This document shows positions 34,007 to 42,113 of a DNA stretch of 64,000 bases, one piece after another; position 1 is the stretch's first letter, and the number at the start of each line of letters is the position of its first letter. Origin of the DNA: CAYVXE01 sp964455375 (GTDB taxonomy: Bacteria > Zhuqueibacterota > Zhuqueibacteria > Oceanimicrobiales > Oceanimicrobiaceae); assembly GCA_964455375.1 (NCBI GenBank), contig CAYVXE010000003.1, positions 1 to 64,000 on the forward strand. Reading direction: 5' to 3'. Position numbers and translations under genes: made by a program. The notes under the pieces were generated by a model, which worked only from the letters and a program-made list of their open reading frames with translations, was not told the origin of the DNA and searched no databases.

Positions 34007-35879
34007 GTTCCCGAGACAAGTGTACAAGCAACACCGATACGTCTGCGGGCGACACCCCGGAAATTCTCGTCGCTTGACCGATCGTTTGCGGCTTAATTTT
34101 ATGTAGCTTTTCCCGTGCTTCGGCAGAAAGCGCTGAAATAGCCTTAAAGTCAAATTGGAATGGTATTTTCTTTGCTTCCAGATCCTTTAATCGTTTTGCT
34201 TGCTCCGTTTGTCTGCGAATGAAACCCTCATACTTTATTTCAATTTCAACCTGATTCCGCACGTCATCCCAAAAATCGTCATCCCAAACAGTCAAAACCG
34301 TCAACTTTTCCAAGTCTTTCAAGTTTTCTATTTTAACTTCCGGTCTTTTTATGAGATTATAGATAGACTCTTTTTCCTTTATTGCTGTGGAATCTATTTT
34401 TTCTAAACGGGGATTCACGTCTTGTGCGCGCAACCTACACCTTTCAAAATCCGCAAGTGCTTGCTGAATCCGCTGCCGCTTTTGCAACAAGTGTTCATAG
34501 TCCGGTTCTGAAATCAGACCAAGGTTGTAACCAACCTCCATCAACCGCAAATCTGCATTGTCCTGACGCAAAATCAGCCGGTATTCAGCGCGTGACGTAA
34601 ACATTCGATACGGCTCTATGGTTCCTTTCGTTACCAAGTCATCGATCAAAACGCCAACGTACGCTTCGGAACGCTGCAACACAAACGGTTCCTCGTTGCG
34701 AATGTTCTTCACCGCGTTGACGCCAGCAATTAATCCCTGGCTTGCGGCCTCCTCATAGCCGGTGGTCCCATTTATCTGCCCGGCAAAAAACAGGCCCTCT
34801 ACCGCTTTTGTTTCAAGCGTCTGGCGAAGCTGTGTCGGAGAAAAATAATCATATTCCACGGCATAACCAAAGCGAGTTACTTTAACATGCTCCAGGCCAG
34901 CGACGGTTCTAATTCCATTGAACTGAACATCTTCCGGCAGGCTGGTCGAGAAACCGTTCACGTAATATTCTGTCGTGTGTCTACCCTCCGGTTCGAGAAA
35001 TATTTGATGTCGATCCCGGTCTGCAAAACGGTTTAATTTGTCTTCAATAGACGGACAGTATCTGGGCCCGACACCCTTAATCCGGTCCGTAAACATTGGC
35101 GACTTGTCAAACCCCTTTTGCAGCTCTTCATGTGTTTTGGGGTTCGTATAGGTCAAATAGCACGGCATTTGTTCAAGGTTGAGCGCCGCGGTTTTATGGG
35201 AAAAAGGAACGGGCTTTTCGTCTCCTGGCTGGATTTCTGTTTTTGAAAAATCAATGGTGCTGCCATCGATTCGTGGGGGTGTCCCTGTTTTTAGTCTTCC
35301 CGACTCAAAACCCAGCGCAACAAGACATTCGGTTATTCCCTCGGCGGCAAACTCTCCGGCGCGGCCGGCTTTATATTGGACTTCTCCCACATGAATAATA
35401 CCATTCAGAAAAGTTCCAGCGGTCAAAACAACTGCCCGTGTATGAATTACATGACCGGTTTCGGTTTTCACTCCGACAACACGAGAGCCTTTGATTTCCA
35501 ATTCAACTCCCATTCCTTGCCGAATATCCAGATTCTTTTGTTCTTCACAACTCTGTCGTAGCGTTTGTGCGTAAAGCAATCTATCGCATTGCGCGCGTGG
35601 AGACCAGACAGCAGGACCCTTGGATCGGTTTAGCATTCGAAACTGAATTCCCGCCGTATCGGTAACCACTCCCATTTCTCCGCCAAGCGCATCTATTTCT
35701 TTTACCAATTGACCCTTGGCAAGGCCACCGATTGCTGGATTACACGACATCTGGCCGATGGTAAAAATATTCATGGTCAGCAACATGGTTTTGGCACCTA
35801 AGCGCGCGGCAACTAAGGCCGCCTCTGTCCCGGCATGACCCCCACCTACGACAACGACATCATATCTCTCTTCTTGCAT
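33999..35879 (-). CDS. mnmG: tRNA uridine-5-carboxymethylaminomethyl modification enzyme, FAD subunit
   Basis: A 626-residue FAD- and NADH-dependent protein that, with MnmE, installs 5-carboxymethylaminomethyl on wobble U34 of several tRNAs. The FAD-binding V-V-V-G-G-G-H-A-G-T-E-A-A-L is at residues 8-21. C-N-P-A-I-G-G-L-A-K-G-Q-L, G-T-P-P-R-I-D-G and the large C-terminal helical tRNA-binding region with Y-E-G-F-I-R-R-Q are present. Normal length and complete. It lies between two parS sites. The ATG at 35879 is right for the family. Confidence 0.97.
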   Translation of the reverse strand: MQEERYDVVVVGGGHAGTEAALVAARLGAKTMLLTMNIFTIGQMSCNPAIGGLAKGQLVKEIDALGGEMGVVTDTAGIQFRMLNRSKGPAVWSPRAQCDRLLYAQTLRQSCEEQKNLDIRQGMGVELEIKGSRVVGVKTETGHVIHTRAVVLTAGTFLNGIIHVGEVQYKAGRAGEFAAEGITECLVALGFESGRLKTGTPPRIDGSTIDFSKTEIQPGDEKPVPFSHKTAALNLEQMPCYLTYTNPKTHEELQKGFDKSPMFTDRIKGVGPRYCPSIEDKLNRFADRDRHQIFLEPEGRHTTEYYVNGFSTSLPEDVQFNGIRTVAGLEHVKVTRFGYAVEYDYFSPTQLRQTLETKAVEGLFFAGQINGTTGYEEAASQGLIAGVNAVKNIRNEEPFVLQRSEAYVGVLIDDLVTKGTIEPYRMFTSRAEYRLILRQDNADLRLMEVGYNLGLISEPDYEHLLQKRQRIQQALADFERCRLRAQDVNPRLEKIDSTAIKEKESIYNLIKRPEVKIENLKDLEKLTVLTVWDDDFWDDVRNQVEIEIKYEGFIRRQTEQAKRLKDLEAKKIPFQFDFKAISALSAEAREKLHKIKPQTIGQATRISGVSPADVSVLLVHLSREHG

Positions 35880-35911
35880 TTTTTATAAATGGTTTAATTT
35901 TTCCAAGACAA

Positions 35912-35931
35912 AATGTTTCACGTGAAACATT
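35912..35931. promoter_or_regulatory. parS centromere site 2
   Basis: An identical perfect palindrome, AATGTTTCACGTGAAACATT, in the 55-base gap between mnmE and mnmG, about 1.9 kb from the first copy. Two spaced copies are the usual parS arrangement beside oriC. Confidence 0.95.
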
Positions 35932-35934
35932 CAA

Positions 35935-37332
35935 TTATTTTCCGATACAAAACCTGGAGAAAACAACCCCGAGAATATCTTCTGTGGTAACTTCTCCAAT
36001 AATTTCTCCCAAACAGTTAACGGCATCCCGGAAATCCTGAGCGACAAACTCTGACGAAAGACCTTTTTTTAAAGAACTCTCTGCAGATCTCAACAATTTA
36101 ATTGCTTCTTGAAGGGCTTTCTTTTGCCGGACATTTGTGAGCACAACATCTGTTTGCGATGGCATCTTATTGCCGGTGGCTACTTCAATCAACTTTTTTT
36201 CAAGAGCGCTTAGCCCGTCATGTGTTTTCGCGGACATCCTTATCACATCCCCCTGGTTCACCAAACATTGAATTTTTAACAAATCGAGTTTGAGAGGTAG
36301 GTCTGATTTGTTGATGGAAAAAATCGTTTGTTTTTTTTTTGATAAAACCTCTTTCAGAATGACAATGTCCCTTTCTGTGAGTTTTTTTGACCCATCGAAA
36401 ACAAAAAGAACAATATCGGCATCTTTTATCTGCTGAAAAGATCGCTTCACACCTTCCTTTTCGATCACGCTTTGCGTTTTGCGAATACCTGCGGTATCGA
36501 CGATCCTAAAGAGGACCCCCTGAATATCAAGTTGTTCCTCCAAAACATCCCGGGTGGTCCCGGAAATTTCCGTTACAATTGCCCGTTCCTCTTTGAGCAG
36601 TGCGTTTAAAATGCTGGATTTGCCAACATTGGGTTTTCCCACTATGGTTAGCTTTGCACCCTCGCGGTAAATTTTTCCCCGACGATAGGTTTGCAAAAAA
36701 GACTCTATTTCAGAAATGATTTTTTGTAACCGTATGAGGATGTCGGATTTGTCTGTAAACTCGACATCCTCTTCAGCAAAATCAAGCTCTAATTCCAGCA
36801 ATGCCGCGATCTCGATTAAATCATTGCGGATTTTACGAATTTTCCTGGATAACCCTCCCTGAAATTGTGCAATGGCAGATCTTAACGACCAGTCCGTTTT
36901 TGCGGCAATGATATCCGCGACCGCTTCCGCCTGCGACAAATCCAGGCGCCCGTTTAAAAAAGCTCGCTCTGTAAATTCACCACGGCGCGCCATCCGTGCG
37001 CCATTATCGAGAATCAATTGCAGCACTCTTCTCGAAAGATAGCGACCACCATGACAGCTTATTTCAACCAGGTCTTCAGTCGTGTACGATTTCGGCGATC
37101 TGAAAATCGTTACCAGAACTTCATCAAGTAGTTGACTTGTTTTGCCTTGGGTTTTATCGAAGACTTTCGCGAGATACGCTTTGTGTGATTCTGCTGCACC
37201 AAGGTTTATCTTACAATTCAGGACTGACTTGGCAATTTCGATTGAATTCGACCCGCTAATCCGTATAATCGCAATACCTCCGGTTCCATGTGGGGTGGAA
37301 ATCGCCGCTATGGTATCATCATAATTATACAT
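35935..37332 (-). CDS. mnmE: tRNA modification GTPase MnmE
   Basis: A 465-residue GTPase partner of MnmG. The N-terminal folate-binding domain has I-I-R-I-S-G. A central helical domain carries the G domain, with P-loop V-G-K-P-N-V-G-K-S-S (231-240), D-T-A-G-I-R and N-K-S-D. The invariant C-terminal F-C-I-G-K is intact, so the formyl-methyl active-site Cys is present. Length is typical. It lies 115 bases after the yidC stop, behind a hairpin terminator, and mnmG follows after a 55-base gap. Confidence 0.97.
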   Translation of the reverse strand: MYNYDDTIAAISTPHGTGGIAIIRISGSNSIEIAKSVLNCKINLGAAESHKAYLAKVFDKTQGKTSQLLDEVLVTIFRSPKSYTTEDLVEISCHGGRYLSRRVLQLILDNGARMARRGEFTERAFLNGRLDLSQAEAVADIIAAKTDWSLRSAIAQFQGGLSRKIRKIRNDLIEIAALLELELDFAEEDVEFTDKSDILIRLQKIISEIESFLQTYRRGKIYREGAKLTIVGKPNVGKSSILNALLKEERAIVTEISGTTRDVLEEQLDIQGVLFRIVDTAGIRKTQSVIEKEGVKRSFQQIKDADIVLFVFDGSKKLTERDIVILKEVLSKKKQTIFSINKSDLPLKLDLLKIQCLVNQGDVIRMSAKTHDGLSALEKKLIEVATGNKMPSQTDVVLTNVRQKKALQEAIKLLRSAESSLKKGLSSEFVAQDFRDAVNCLGEIIGEVTTEDILGVVFSRFCIGK

Positions 37333-37364
37333 CTTAAGTAATTATAAATTAAAAACTTAAATAA

Positions 37365-37398
37365 AATAAAACCGCCCCACAAAAGAAAAAGGGGGGCG
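37365..37398 (-). terminator. Intrinsic terminator after yidC
   Basis: Inverted repeat CGCCCC...GGGGCG (37373-37378 and 37393-37398) with a 14-base loop, followed on the minus strand by GTTTTATTTTAT. The plus strand also has a T run, so it could act in both directions. It separates the rpmH-yidC group from mnmE. Confidence 0.7.
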
Positions 37399-37447
37399 TT
37401 TTTATTTCGACTCGTAAATTTATTGTATCTATCTATTTCTTTTTCGC

Positions 37448-39253
37448 TTAACGTCTTCTTTTGTAGTCGTATTTTTGTGTTCGCTTTTTTGTCTTTTGTT
37501 TTTTTGCACGTTTCAATTCGTCAACACTTCTGGTTTTATAAGGAATCATTTTTTCCTGGACGATCGAAAACAGATTAAATAAGGCGTAATATAAATTTAA
37601 TCCAGAAGGAAAAGAGTTAAACATAAGCGTCAAAAAAATCGGCATAAAATAAACCATCGCCTTTTGTTTTGGATCTTTCATGGTAATTTTCTGTTGGATA
37701 AACATGGTAACACCCATAAACACCGGTAAAATGTTGACGGTGTTTCCATACAGAGGTATTGTAAATGGTAAAACAGCAACGGTATCGGGAAGCGAGAGAT
37801 CTTTTATCCACCAAATAAACGAGGCCCCTCGCAACTCGATAGTCGTCCTGAAAATGTTAAACAGGGCAATCAGAAGCGGCATCTGTAAAAGCATCGGTAT
37901 ACACCCACCCAAGGGGTTGATTCCATACTCCTTATACAGTTTCATGGTCTCTTTCTGCTTTTTCTGAGCATCGTCTTTGTATTTCTCGTTCATTTCCTGC
38001 ATGAGCGGTTGCAGAGACTGCATTTCCTTCATGGACTGGTAACTTTTCCGAGTTAAAGGAAACAACAAGAGTTTAATCAAAATGGAGAAAACAATAATGA
38101 CCCATCCGTAGTTTGGAATTACTTTATGCAGGAGCGTAAAGCTCCATAAAATAAATTTTGCGAAAGGACGGAAAATGGCCATCCCAAATGACATCATCTT
38201 TTCCAAACCAACATTGTACGATTTAATAATATCGTAGTCCAGCGGCCCGAGAAAGACCTGGTAGCTGTCAAGGATATCATTTGAATTTTCAAAGGGCATT
38301 TTCAGTTTGAAGGAATATTTCTCCAATGGTGTCTTTTGCCCAACATCTATTTCTTCCCCTTTAAAAGAAACCGATTGACCTTTTTTTGTTCGGGGTATGA
38401 GTGCCAGTGCGAAATATTTTGTCCGAATTGCTACCCAGTCTGTTGGATTGTCCCACTCCTTTGGATCAAACGTATCCTTTACTTTGAAGGTCTCCAAATT
38501 TCCTTGAAGCGCGTATGCGTTCGCATTTTTCATATCCATGTTAATATCTGGCTCTGTTGTTTGCAAACCCGAGGTCCAGGAAATAAAGTATGAGTAACCC
38601 CCGACAATTTTTTTAAGGTTTTTTAGCTCGACATCAAAATCAAAGGAGTAACTGCCCGTATGAAATGTGTATGTTTTAATAATCTCCTGTTTGCCGTTCA
38701 GTTTGAGGGTAAAAATTAATTTGTCCGATTGGCCATCCCTCTTGAGTAAGACGTCCGCTTTATTCACGGTAAACAAATATGGACTCGTATCAAGCGTGTC
38801 GTGTGCCGTGGGTATTAAAACACCTAAATTGCCGATACCGTTTTCTCCAACCATTTGAACCATGGAACTGTCCCGCATGGAGTATTTTTTTAATGTCCAG
38901 GAAATGAGTGATGCTCCTTCGGTGCTAAACACTGCCCGATAAAGGTCAGTATCAACGATAACGTTTTCACCTTTTCCTGATTGTAGAACAAAATTGTTTT
39001 CTGCAGTAGAAACAGCACTGCTCGGTGGTATTCCTTTTGCTTGTTCTTTTTTGACCTGAACGGGTTTCTCGGGAATTCCAATATCCTCTTTACTTTGTGA
39101 GGTAGCTCTTCTAGGTGTGAGCTCTGTTTCCTGACTTTGTGTTGTTTCGGGTGGAGGCGGCAGAAAATTGGTTTTATAAAAATCTGTTTGGATAAGAATT
39201 AGTATTAAACCAATAATCACGAATGCCAGGATTGTTTTCTTGTCAAAGTCCAT
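37448..39253 (-). CDS. yidC: Membrane protein insertase YidC
   Basis: A 601-residue inner-membrane insertase of the gram-negative type. An N-terminal membrane helix (about 9-24) is followed by a large periplasmic domain of about 330 residues. The conserved C-terminal insertase core begins near F-I-L-W-S-F-T-L-L-H-K-V-I-P-N-Y-G-W and includes Y-G-I-N-P-L-G-G-C-I-P-M-L-L-Q-M-P and F-P-S-G-L-N-L-Y-Y. The C-terminus is very basic, as is normal for ribosome contact. It is in the conserved rpmH-rnpA-yidD-yidC cluster. Confidence 0.97.
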   Translation of the reverse strand: MDFDKKTILAFVIIGLILILIQTDFYKTNFLPPPPETTQSQETELTPRRATSQSKEDIGIPEKPVQVKKEQAKGIPPSSAVSTAENNFVLQSGKGENVIVDTDLYRAVFSTEGASLISWTLKKYSMRDSSMVQMVGENGIGNLGVLIPTAHDTLDTSPYLFTVNKADVLLKRDGQSDKLIFTLKLNGKQEIIKTYTFHTGSYSFDFDVELKNLKKIVGGYSYFISWTSGLQTTEPDINMDMKNANAYALQGNLETFKVKDTFDPKEWDNPTDWVAIRTKYFALALIPRTKKGQSVSFKGEEIDVGQKTPLEKYSFKLKMPFENSNDILDSYQVFLGPLDYDIIKSYNVGLEKMMSFGMAIFRPFAKFILWSFTLLHKVIPNYGWVIIVFSILIKLLLFPLTRKSYQSMKEMQSLQPLMQEMNEKYKDDAQKKQKETMKLYKEYGINPLGGCIPMLLQMPLLIALFNIFRTTIELRGASFIWWIKDLSLPDTVAVLPFTIPLYGNTVNILPVFMGVTMFIQQKITMKDPKQKAMVYFMPIFLTLMFNSFPSGLNLYYALFNLFSIVQEKMIPYKTRSVDELKRAKKQKTKKRTQKYDYKRRR

Positions 39254-39289
39254 GAATTTAAATATACCCTATTTATTAAATAACTAATT

Positions 39290-39499
39290 CTAGTTTAATG
39301 GATCATACCCCCCTGGATGAAACGGATGGCACTTTGAGAGCCTCGTTAATCCCTTAACGGAACCGCGAATTAACCCATACTTTTCAATTGCCTGTAAAGT
39401 ATATTCCGAACAAGTAGGATAAAAACGGCAAGACGGTGGAAAAAACGGCGAGATCGCTTTCTGGTAAAGCCGAATGATGCCAATTCCAATACGTTTCAT
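39290..39499 (-). CDS. yidD: Membrane protein insertion efficiency factor YidD
   Basis: A 69-residue protein with the diagnostic R-L-Y-Q-K-A-I-S-P-F-F-P-P-S-C-R-F-Y-P-T-C-S-E-Y family motif (written here with breaks) and the C-terminal C-H-P-F-H-P-G-G-Y-D-P. It is a peripheral inner-membrane protein aiding YidC-dependent insertion. It lies between rnpA (six-base gap) and yidC. Length is normal. Confidence 0.95.
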   Translation of the reverse strand: MKRIGIGIIRLYQKAISPFFPPSCRFYPTCSEYTLQAIEKYGLIRGSVKGLTRLSKCHPFHPGGYDPLN

Positions 39500-39505
39500 A
39501 ATAGG

Positions 39506-39844
39506 TTATTTCTCTAATCTGATTAATAAGTCTCCATACTCGACTTTTAATCTTTCAAAGGTAACTTGATTAAAACCCTTCCTGGCCATAAGAAGAATCA
39601 TTTTATTTTCAGGCAGACGATTGTTATCTCTTCTGAATAACTCCCGAAGTCTCCTTTTTGCTCTGTTTCGCTTAACTGCACCAGATATTTTTTTTGAAAC
39701 GGCAAATCCAACCTTTTTTTCTTCAGCATCTAATGCAATTAATAAAATATGGTTTGAATGGTATCGTTTTCCGTGAGTAAACATCTTGCTAAAGAGTAAC
39801 GGACTTTTAATGATCAGCCGCTTTGATAAACGGTGTTTTTTCAC
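39506..39844 (-). CDS. rnpA: Ribonuclease P protein component
   Basis: A 112-residue basic protein that helps the RNase P RNA remove tRNA 5' leaders. The signature K-R-N-R-A-K-R-R-L-R-E-L-F-R (the RNR motif) and an early F-T-H-G-K-R-Y-H-S are present. It lies 17 bases after rpmH in the conserved order. Complete. Confidence 0.96.
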   Translation of the reverse strand: MKKHRLSKRLIIKSPLLFSKMFTHGKRYHSNHILLIALDAEEKKVGFAVSKKISGAVKRNRAKRRLRELFRRDNNRLPENKMILLMARKGFNQVTFERLKVEYGDLLIRLEK

Positions 39845-39861
39845 AAAATTGCTTTGGTGGG

Positions 39862-40005
39862 TTACCTGTCACTTACTGTTAAACTTTTTCTTCCTTTAGC
39901 CCTCCGGGAACTCAAAACAGCACGTCCGGACTTAGTTTTCATTCTTGCCCTGAAACCGTGTTTGTTCACTTTCTTTCTATTGCTTGGCTGAAATGTTCTT
40001 TTCAT
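39862..40005 (-). CDS. rpmH: 50S ribosomal protein L34
   Basis: A 47-residue gene read directly from the sequence: M-K-R-T-F-Q-P-S-N-R-K-K-V-N-K-H-G-F-R-A-R-M, then K-T-K-S-G-R-A-V-L-S-S-R-R-A-K-G-R. These are the invariant bL34 motifs. The ATG at 40005 follows AAAAGG, and the TAA is at 39862-39864. It begins the rpmH-rnpA-yidD-yidC cluster next to oriC. Confidence 0.97.
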   Translation of the reverse strand: MKRTFQPSNRKKVNKHGFRARMKTKSGRAVLSSRRAKGRKSLTVSDR

Positions 40006-40061
40006 GGCATGCCTTTTAATTTATATATCCTAAATTCACTTATATTCAAAAAAAACTGTAA

Positions 40062-40090
40062 AACATATTAATTATCCTGGTAAAAGTCAA
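40062..40090 (-). promoter_or_regulatory. Promoter of rpmH-rnpA-yidD-yidC
   Basis: Minus-strand -35 TTGACT (40085-40090), 17-base spacer, -10 TATGTT (40062-40067), 57 bases upstream of the rpmH ATG. Identical hexamers and spacing to the promoter at 18336-18364. Confidence 0.65.
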
Positions 40091-40136
40091 GTTATTTCTC
40101 AATACCATATTCATCATTTATTCAAAATATTTTACC

Positions 40137-40164
40137 TTGACATTAAACGTGTTATTCTTAAATT
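40137..40164 (+). promoter_or_regulatory. Possible dnaA promoter
   Basis: Plus-strand -35 TTGACA (40137-40142), 16-base spacer, -10 TAAATT (40159-40164). The leader to dnaA would be nearly 300 bases long and would include three DnaA boxes, consistent with autoregulation, but another promoter nearer the gene cannot be excluded. Confidence 0.4.
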
Positions 40165-40461
40165 TCCAACATCCCCCCTAACCGAAATCTGTATTTAAAA
40201 AATGTGGATAATGTATTAATTTTTACTTTTAAAATAGAAATAACCTGTGTATAAAATAAGTCTTTTACATTCATTATCGTTCAATAGGCATACAAATAGC
40301 TTGTATCTTTTCTGTTTTTATTTATTTTACTCTTTGCTTTTGTTTTGTGGATAACTTGTGAGTAAGTTTCGTATGTTTGTCAATTTTTTAAAAAAATGGG
40401 TTTTTTCTGTTAATACTTTATTTTCAGTTAAACTTTTAACATAAATATAGGTTTTTAAATT

Positions 40462-41811
40462 ATGTCTGATCCGTGTGTTTCAACTTGGAATGACTGTTTA
40501 TCTATTATTAAGGACAGTATTAATCCACAGAGTTACACAACTTGGTTTAAACCGATAACACCGCTAAATCTAAGAGACGAAAAATTGACCGTCGAAGTTC
40601 CAAGTCAGTTCTTTTATGAATGGCTGGAAGGTCATTATAGTAATTTAATTAACAAGGCATTGCTTCAGGTTCTTGGTGATAGTGCAGAACTCACGTATTC
40701 CATCTCTGAAAAAAATAATGGTGCTTTTTACGATGTCCCATCAATTGATAGAAAAAAAACCAACAATAAATATCAAATTAACAGCAATTTAATGGACCGG
40801 TATATTTTTGATACATTTGTTGAGGGTTCAAATAATCAGTTTGCACGTGCAGCGGCCATGGCGGTTGCTGAATCACCCGGGAAAACAACCTTCAATCCAT
40901 TGGTTCTATACGGTGGCGTTGGTCTCGGAAAAACACATCTTATTCATGCAATTGGTCATTATGCCCTTTCCAATAAGACCGCCAGTAATGTTTTATATGT
41001 GGACAGTGAAAAATTTACCATTGAATTTATTAATTCCATTCAGAATAATAAGACCACCCAATTCAGTTCCATTTACAGAAATGTGGATTTGCTCTTAGTA
41101 GATGACATCCAATTCTTCAATAATAAAGAAAGAACACAAGAAGAATTTTTTCATACATTTAATGCTCTATACAATGCCGGTAAACAAATTGTTCTATCCT
41201 CAGACCGTCCACCAAAAGAGTTAGATGGCGTGGAAGATAGGTTAATTTCACGATTTCAGTGGGGACTCGTTGCGGATATTCAACCCCCTGATTTTGAAAC
41301 TCGAATCGCTATTCTTCAGCAAAAAGCAGATCAGACAGGTGTGGATATGCCTGGTGAAATAATTGAATTCATCGCAGCAAATGTGACATCTAACATTCGG
41401 GAGATGGAAGGGGCTCTTATTCGCTTGCTGGCATTTTCCTCCTTAAATGGAAAGGACTGTACGCTTTCAGACGCAAAAGATGTGCTTAAAAACCTGAGTT
41501 TGCGTAAAAAGAAAAAAATACTCATTGAGGAAATACAAAGAACAATCTCTGATCACTTTGATATCGAAGATGATCTTCTTAGAGCAAAAACCAGAAAAAA
41601 AGAAATTGTCTACATTAGGCAAGTTGCCATGTATCTCTGTAAAATTCTAACCAAACATTCTCTAAAAACCATCGGGTTGCATTTTGGAGGTCGGGATCAT
41701 AGCACGGTTATTCATGCAATACAAATTATCGAAAAACTAGTCAAAAACGATGAGAAAACCAACGATGAAATAAGTGAGTTAAGAAAGAAAATTGAACTGG
41801 CATGTATGTAA
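40462..41811 (+). CDS. dnaA: Chromosomal replication initiator protein DnaA
   Basis: A 449-residue AAA+ initiator that binds DnaA boxes and melts oriC. Domain I (1-80) is followed by a short linker. Domain III has Walker A G-G-V-G-L-G-K-T (151-158) and Walker B L-L-L-V-D-D-I-Q-F-F. Domain IV ends with the DNA-binding signature G-G-R-D-H-S-T-V-I-H-A-I. Length is normal. It is flanked on both sides by DnaA boxes, so it probably represses itself. Confidence 0.98.
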   Translation: MSDPCVSTWNDCLSIIKDSINPQSYTTWFKPITPLNLRDEKLTVEVPSQFFYEWLEGHYSNLINKALLQVLGDSAELTYSISEKNNGAFYDVPSIDRKKTNNKYQINSNLMDRYIFDTFVEGSNNQFARAAAMAVAESPGKTTFNPLVLYGGVGLGKTHLIHAIGHYALSNKTASNVLYVDSEKFTIEFINSIQNNKTTQFSSIYRNVDLLLVDDIQFFNNKERTQEEFFHTFNALYNAGKQIVLSSDRPPKELDGVEDRLISRFQWGLVADIQPPDFETRIAILQQKADQTGVDMPGEIIEFIAANVTSNIREMEGALIRLLAFSSLNGKDCTLSDAKDVLKNLSLRKKKKILIEEIQRTISDHFDIEDDLLRAKTRKKEIVYIRQVAMYLCKILTKHSLKTIGLHFGGRDHSTVIHAIQIIEKLVKNDEKTNDEISELRKKIELACM

Positions 41812-42029
41812 TCCAGTTATTCACATTCCGCTGTGGATAACATGTTATTTTAACTTTATAATTTGTGGATAATAAAAGAAGGATTAAGTACCCACTACTT
41901 TATACACAACAAAGGATATATAATTAACAGTTCATCAACATAATTAAAAATGACTTTTCTAAAAATGAACGCCAAAAAATCAATTAGATGCGATACTTAT
42001 TACGAAAGTTATCCACTTATCCACAGTCT

Positions 42030-42042
42030 CTACTACTACTAG
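42030..42042 (+). promoter_or_regulatory. DnaA-trio tract of the basal unwinding system
   Basis: CTACTACTACTAG, five bases after the last DnaA box, is four consecutive trinucleotides of the DnaA-trio (3'-GAT-5' on the opposite strand). In Bacillus this element guides DnaA onto single-stranded DNA next to the boxes. AT-rich DNA follows directly. Confidence 0.8.
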
Positions 42043-42057
42043 TATTTAAAATTATTC

Positions 42058-42086
42058 TTGAATAATAGCTATTTATTTTATATCTT
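42058..42086 (+). promoter_or_regulatory. Promoter of dnaN
   Basis: Plus-strand -35 TTGAAT (42058-42063), 17-base spacer, -10 TATCTT (42081-42086), 27 bases before the dnaN ATG. It lies inside the AT-rich unwinding region, so dnaN transcription may influence origin melting. Confidence 0.5.
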
Positions 42087-42113
42087 TTTAAATTATAAAA
42101 ATTCGAGGTTTTT

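Larger units (their letters stand above)
40006..40461. other. oriC, upstream (rpmH-dnaA) part
   Basis: This 456-base AT-rich noncoding gap carries perfect DnaA boxes TGTGGATAA at 40203-40211 and 40346-40354, and a one-mismatch box TGTGTATAA at 40246-40254, all in the same orientation. Divergent promoters for rpmH and dnaA also lie here. With the dnaA-dnaN gap it forms a bipartite origin like that of Bacillus. Confidence 0.85.
41812..42113. other. oriC, downstream (dnaA-dnaN) part with DnaA boxes and unwinding element
   Basis: This 302-base noncoding gap carries DnaA boxes at 41817-41825 (TTATTCACA, one mismatch; it starts six bases after the dnaA stop), 41832-41840 and 41864-41872 (perfect, inverted), 41900-41908 (TTATACACA, one mismatch), 42009-42017 (one mismatch) and 42017-42025 (perfect). 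After the last pair comes a DnaA-trio tract and then a strongly AT-rich segment (about 42043-42110), the likely unwinding element. The organisation matches the Bacillus incC region, so this is the probable site of initial melting. Confidence 0.9.

Noticed and set aside
34007..34153. 49-residue N-terminal extension of RsmG
   Set aside because: It lies inside the end of mnmG, has unusual composition and no family counterpart; the ATG at 34006 gives the normal length.
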